This document shows, in pieces, positions 4,731 through 5,615 of a DNA stretch of 5,615 nt (its first letter is position 1; each line of letters opens with the position of its first letter). The stretch covers positions 1 through 5,615 of the forward strand of contig JAEORY010000294.1 in NCBI GenBank assembly GCA_016840645.1. Direction: 5' to 3'. The notes beneath the pieces were generated by a model. It saw nothing but the letters and a program-made list of their open reading frames with translations. It did no database searches and was not told where the DNA came from. The translations under genes and the position numbers were made by a program. This DNA comes from Candidatus Borrarchaeota archaeon (GTDB lineage: Archaea; Asgardarchaeota; Sifarchaeia; Borrarchaeales; Borrarchaeaceae).

Positions 4731-4883
4731 TTAAAGTTTTATTTTCAAATCAGCATATCTTTCGCCTATTATTGCATAACCACGCATATGTTGTAAAACC
4801 CATAGTTCAGTTAGGACACGCTTTGTTTTCCTATTTTGGTACATATCAAGTAAATACAACATTGTCAAGTTCATTTTAATCAT
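4731..4883 (-). CDS. Small basic protein, 47-50 aa
   Basis: Unknown function. The frame fills the gap between the methyltransferase stop (4904) and the next gene's ribosome binding site, which begins 1 nt after its TAA. ATG 4883 gives 50 aa. The in-frame ATG at 4874 gives 47 aa and is favoured because AATGAT, an imperfect GGTGAT, lies 4 nt before it, the spacing used elsewhere in the cluster. The product is basic and probably helical (NLTMLYLLDMYQNRKTKRV, then LTELWVLQHMRGYAIIGERY and a short end DLKIKL). Its compact fit between neighbours is the main support. Confidence 0.65.
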   Translation of the reverse strand: MIKMNLTMLYLLDMYQNRKTKRVLTELWVLQHMRGYAIIGERYADLKIKL

Positions 4884-4903
4884 TCCTGCGTCAAAGGTTA
4901 ATT

Positions 4904-5615
4904 TTACGCAAATAATTTAATTTGATAATGTGATTTAATCTCTCCTTGCTTTATTCGTAATATTTGTTCCGCTATTGCCTTCGCTAATAATGGAGGCACA
5001 GCATTACCTATTTGCCTATATTTTGATGATTTAGAACCCCTGAAAATATAATTCTCAGGAAATGTTTGAATTAACGCAGTTTCTTTTATAGAGAGAACTC
5101 GTAATTTTGATTGTGTCTTTTCATTCAATATACGCGGAGGCCATGTAACAATAGTTCTTGCAGGTCTATCACTTGTATAATCTGGGCTCCTTGCATATTT
5201 AGTGTTATAGGACTTATGATGATAGAGTTTTTTATTTTCAGTCCATCCAAATAATTCATTTAAACTACAACCCTGTTGTGTAGGATAAGGCAATAAGAAA
5301 TTCGCATGAAAACATCTTTCTCTTTTTTGAGGCACGCCATAATCCACAGCATTTAATAATTTGCCACCTAATTTTTGAGTAAGTGATACACACTCCCAAA
5401 TCCAAAACTTAGGATTAATTAAATCTCTTAATCTCTTGAATTCATTGATGAAAGTCATATCGCATGTTCTTATAGCGATTTTTCCCTCACTCCATTCTTG
5501 GCATGGCGGAGATCCAATTAATACATCACAAGAAGGCAAGTCTTCCACATCTCTAATATCTTGGCAAATCCCTACATTCTTATGATTTGCATTAAACGAA
5601 TCAATAGCATCTTGC
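4904..5615 (-). CDS. DNA (cytosine-5) methyltransferase, N-terminus beyond the right edge
   Basis: Transfers a methyl group from S-adenosylmethionine to carbon 5 of cytosine in a specific DNA sequence. The last 236 residues are present; the frame is open to the right edge, so motifs I-II with the SAM-binding loop lie outside. Visible motifs in order: NANHKNVGICQDI (motif III region), GSPPCQEWS (motif IV, catalytic Cys codon at 5503-5501), WIWECV (motif VI, usually ENV, here ECV with the catalytic Glu kept), YGVPQKRERCF (motif VIII), RPARTIVT then RVLSIKETALIQTFPENY (motif IX area), and YRQIGNAVPP (motif X). The target recognition region between VIII and IX is short, about 50-60 residues. No restriction endonuclease is seen beside it, so it may be an orphan enzyme protecting the element's DNA from host restriction or marking it. 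A GTG at 5548 is internal to the motif III-IV region and not a start. Confidence 0.95.
   Translation of the reverse strand, partial: QDAIDSFNANHKNVGICQDIRDVEDLPSCDVLIGSPPCQEWSEGKIAIRTCDMTFINEFKRLRDLINPKFWIWECVSLTQKLGGKLLNAVDYGVPQKRERCFHANFLLPYPTQQGCSLNELFGWTENKKLYHHKSYNTKYARSPDYTSDRPARTIVTWPPRILNEKTQSKLRVLSIKETALIQTFPENYIFRGSKSSKYRQIGNAVPPLLAKAIAEQILRIKQGEIKSHYQIKLFA

Noticed and set aside
4507..4879. Two overlapping plus-strand frames (75 and 95 codons) across the PGDYG-like gene
   Set aside because: They are antisense to a gene with a recognisable family pattern and a good minus-strand binding site; their products are Phe/Ser-rich shadows of Lys/Glu-rich coding.
5546..5548. GTG as start of the methyltransferase
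   Set aside because: The frame stays open to the right edge and the residues before GTG (NANHKNVGICQDI) match the conserved methyltransferase region, so the gene begins outside the window.

Overview
The window reads as part of an integrative mobile element (virus or integrative plasmid) of an AT-rich archaeon. The archaeal assignment is an inference from three things. Most starts are preceded by GGTGAT-like ribosome binding sites, part of GGAGGTGAT, the complement of the archaeal 16S rRNA tail. TATA-box-like elements lie 30-40 nt before the two genes that have an upstream intergenic region. The tyrosine recombinase carries a C-terminal zinc ribbon of the kind common in archaeal integrases. 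Bacteria share the GGAGGTGAT complement, so the assignment is likely rather than certain. No tRNA, rRNA, CRISPR array, insertion sequence or structural virus gene is visible.

Layout: at the left, a basic protein of unknown function runs off the edge on the minus strand (1-373). An intergenic region of about 360 bases separates it from the divergent integrase gene (737-1918, plus). It holds both promoters, a hairpin, a palindrome and one doubtful 56-codon reading frame. The rest of the window, 1896-5615, is a tightly packed minus-strand gene cluster that converges on the integrase and overlaps its last 23 bases.

In transcription order from the right edge the cluster encodes: a C5 cytosine DNA methyltransferase (start outside the window), a 47-50 aa protein, a PGDYG-like phage protein (81 aa), a small zinc ribbon protein (72 aa), a small gene broken by a 7-bp tandem duplication, a 57-codon frame carrying an in-frame 18-bp tandem duplication, a radical SAM enzyme (300 aa), an unknown 133 aa protein, two small two-helix membrane proteins (85 and 77 aa), and a last 50-codon frame that appears to start at ATA behind a perfect GGAGGTGAT. 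Short gaps, overlaps and ribosome binding sites lying inside the preceding gene suggest one or a few polycistronic transcripts.

The recognisable functions are integration (integrase), DNA methylation (methyltransferase) and an unidentified radical modification (radical SAM protein). The remaining small genes are typical of the accessory part of a virus or plasmid and have no function I can assign. Several starts given here differ from the longest possible frame because ribosome binding site spacing points to an internal start.
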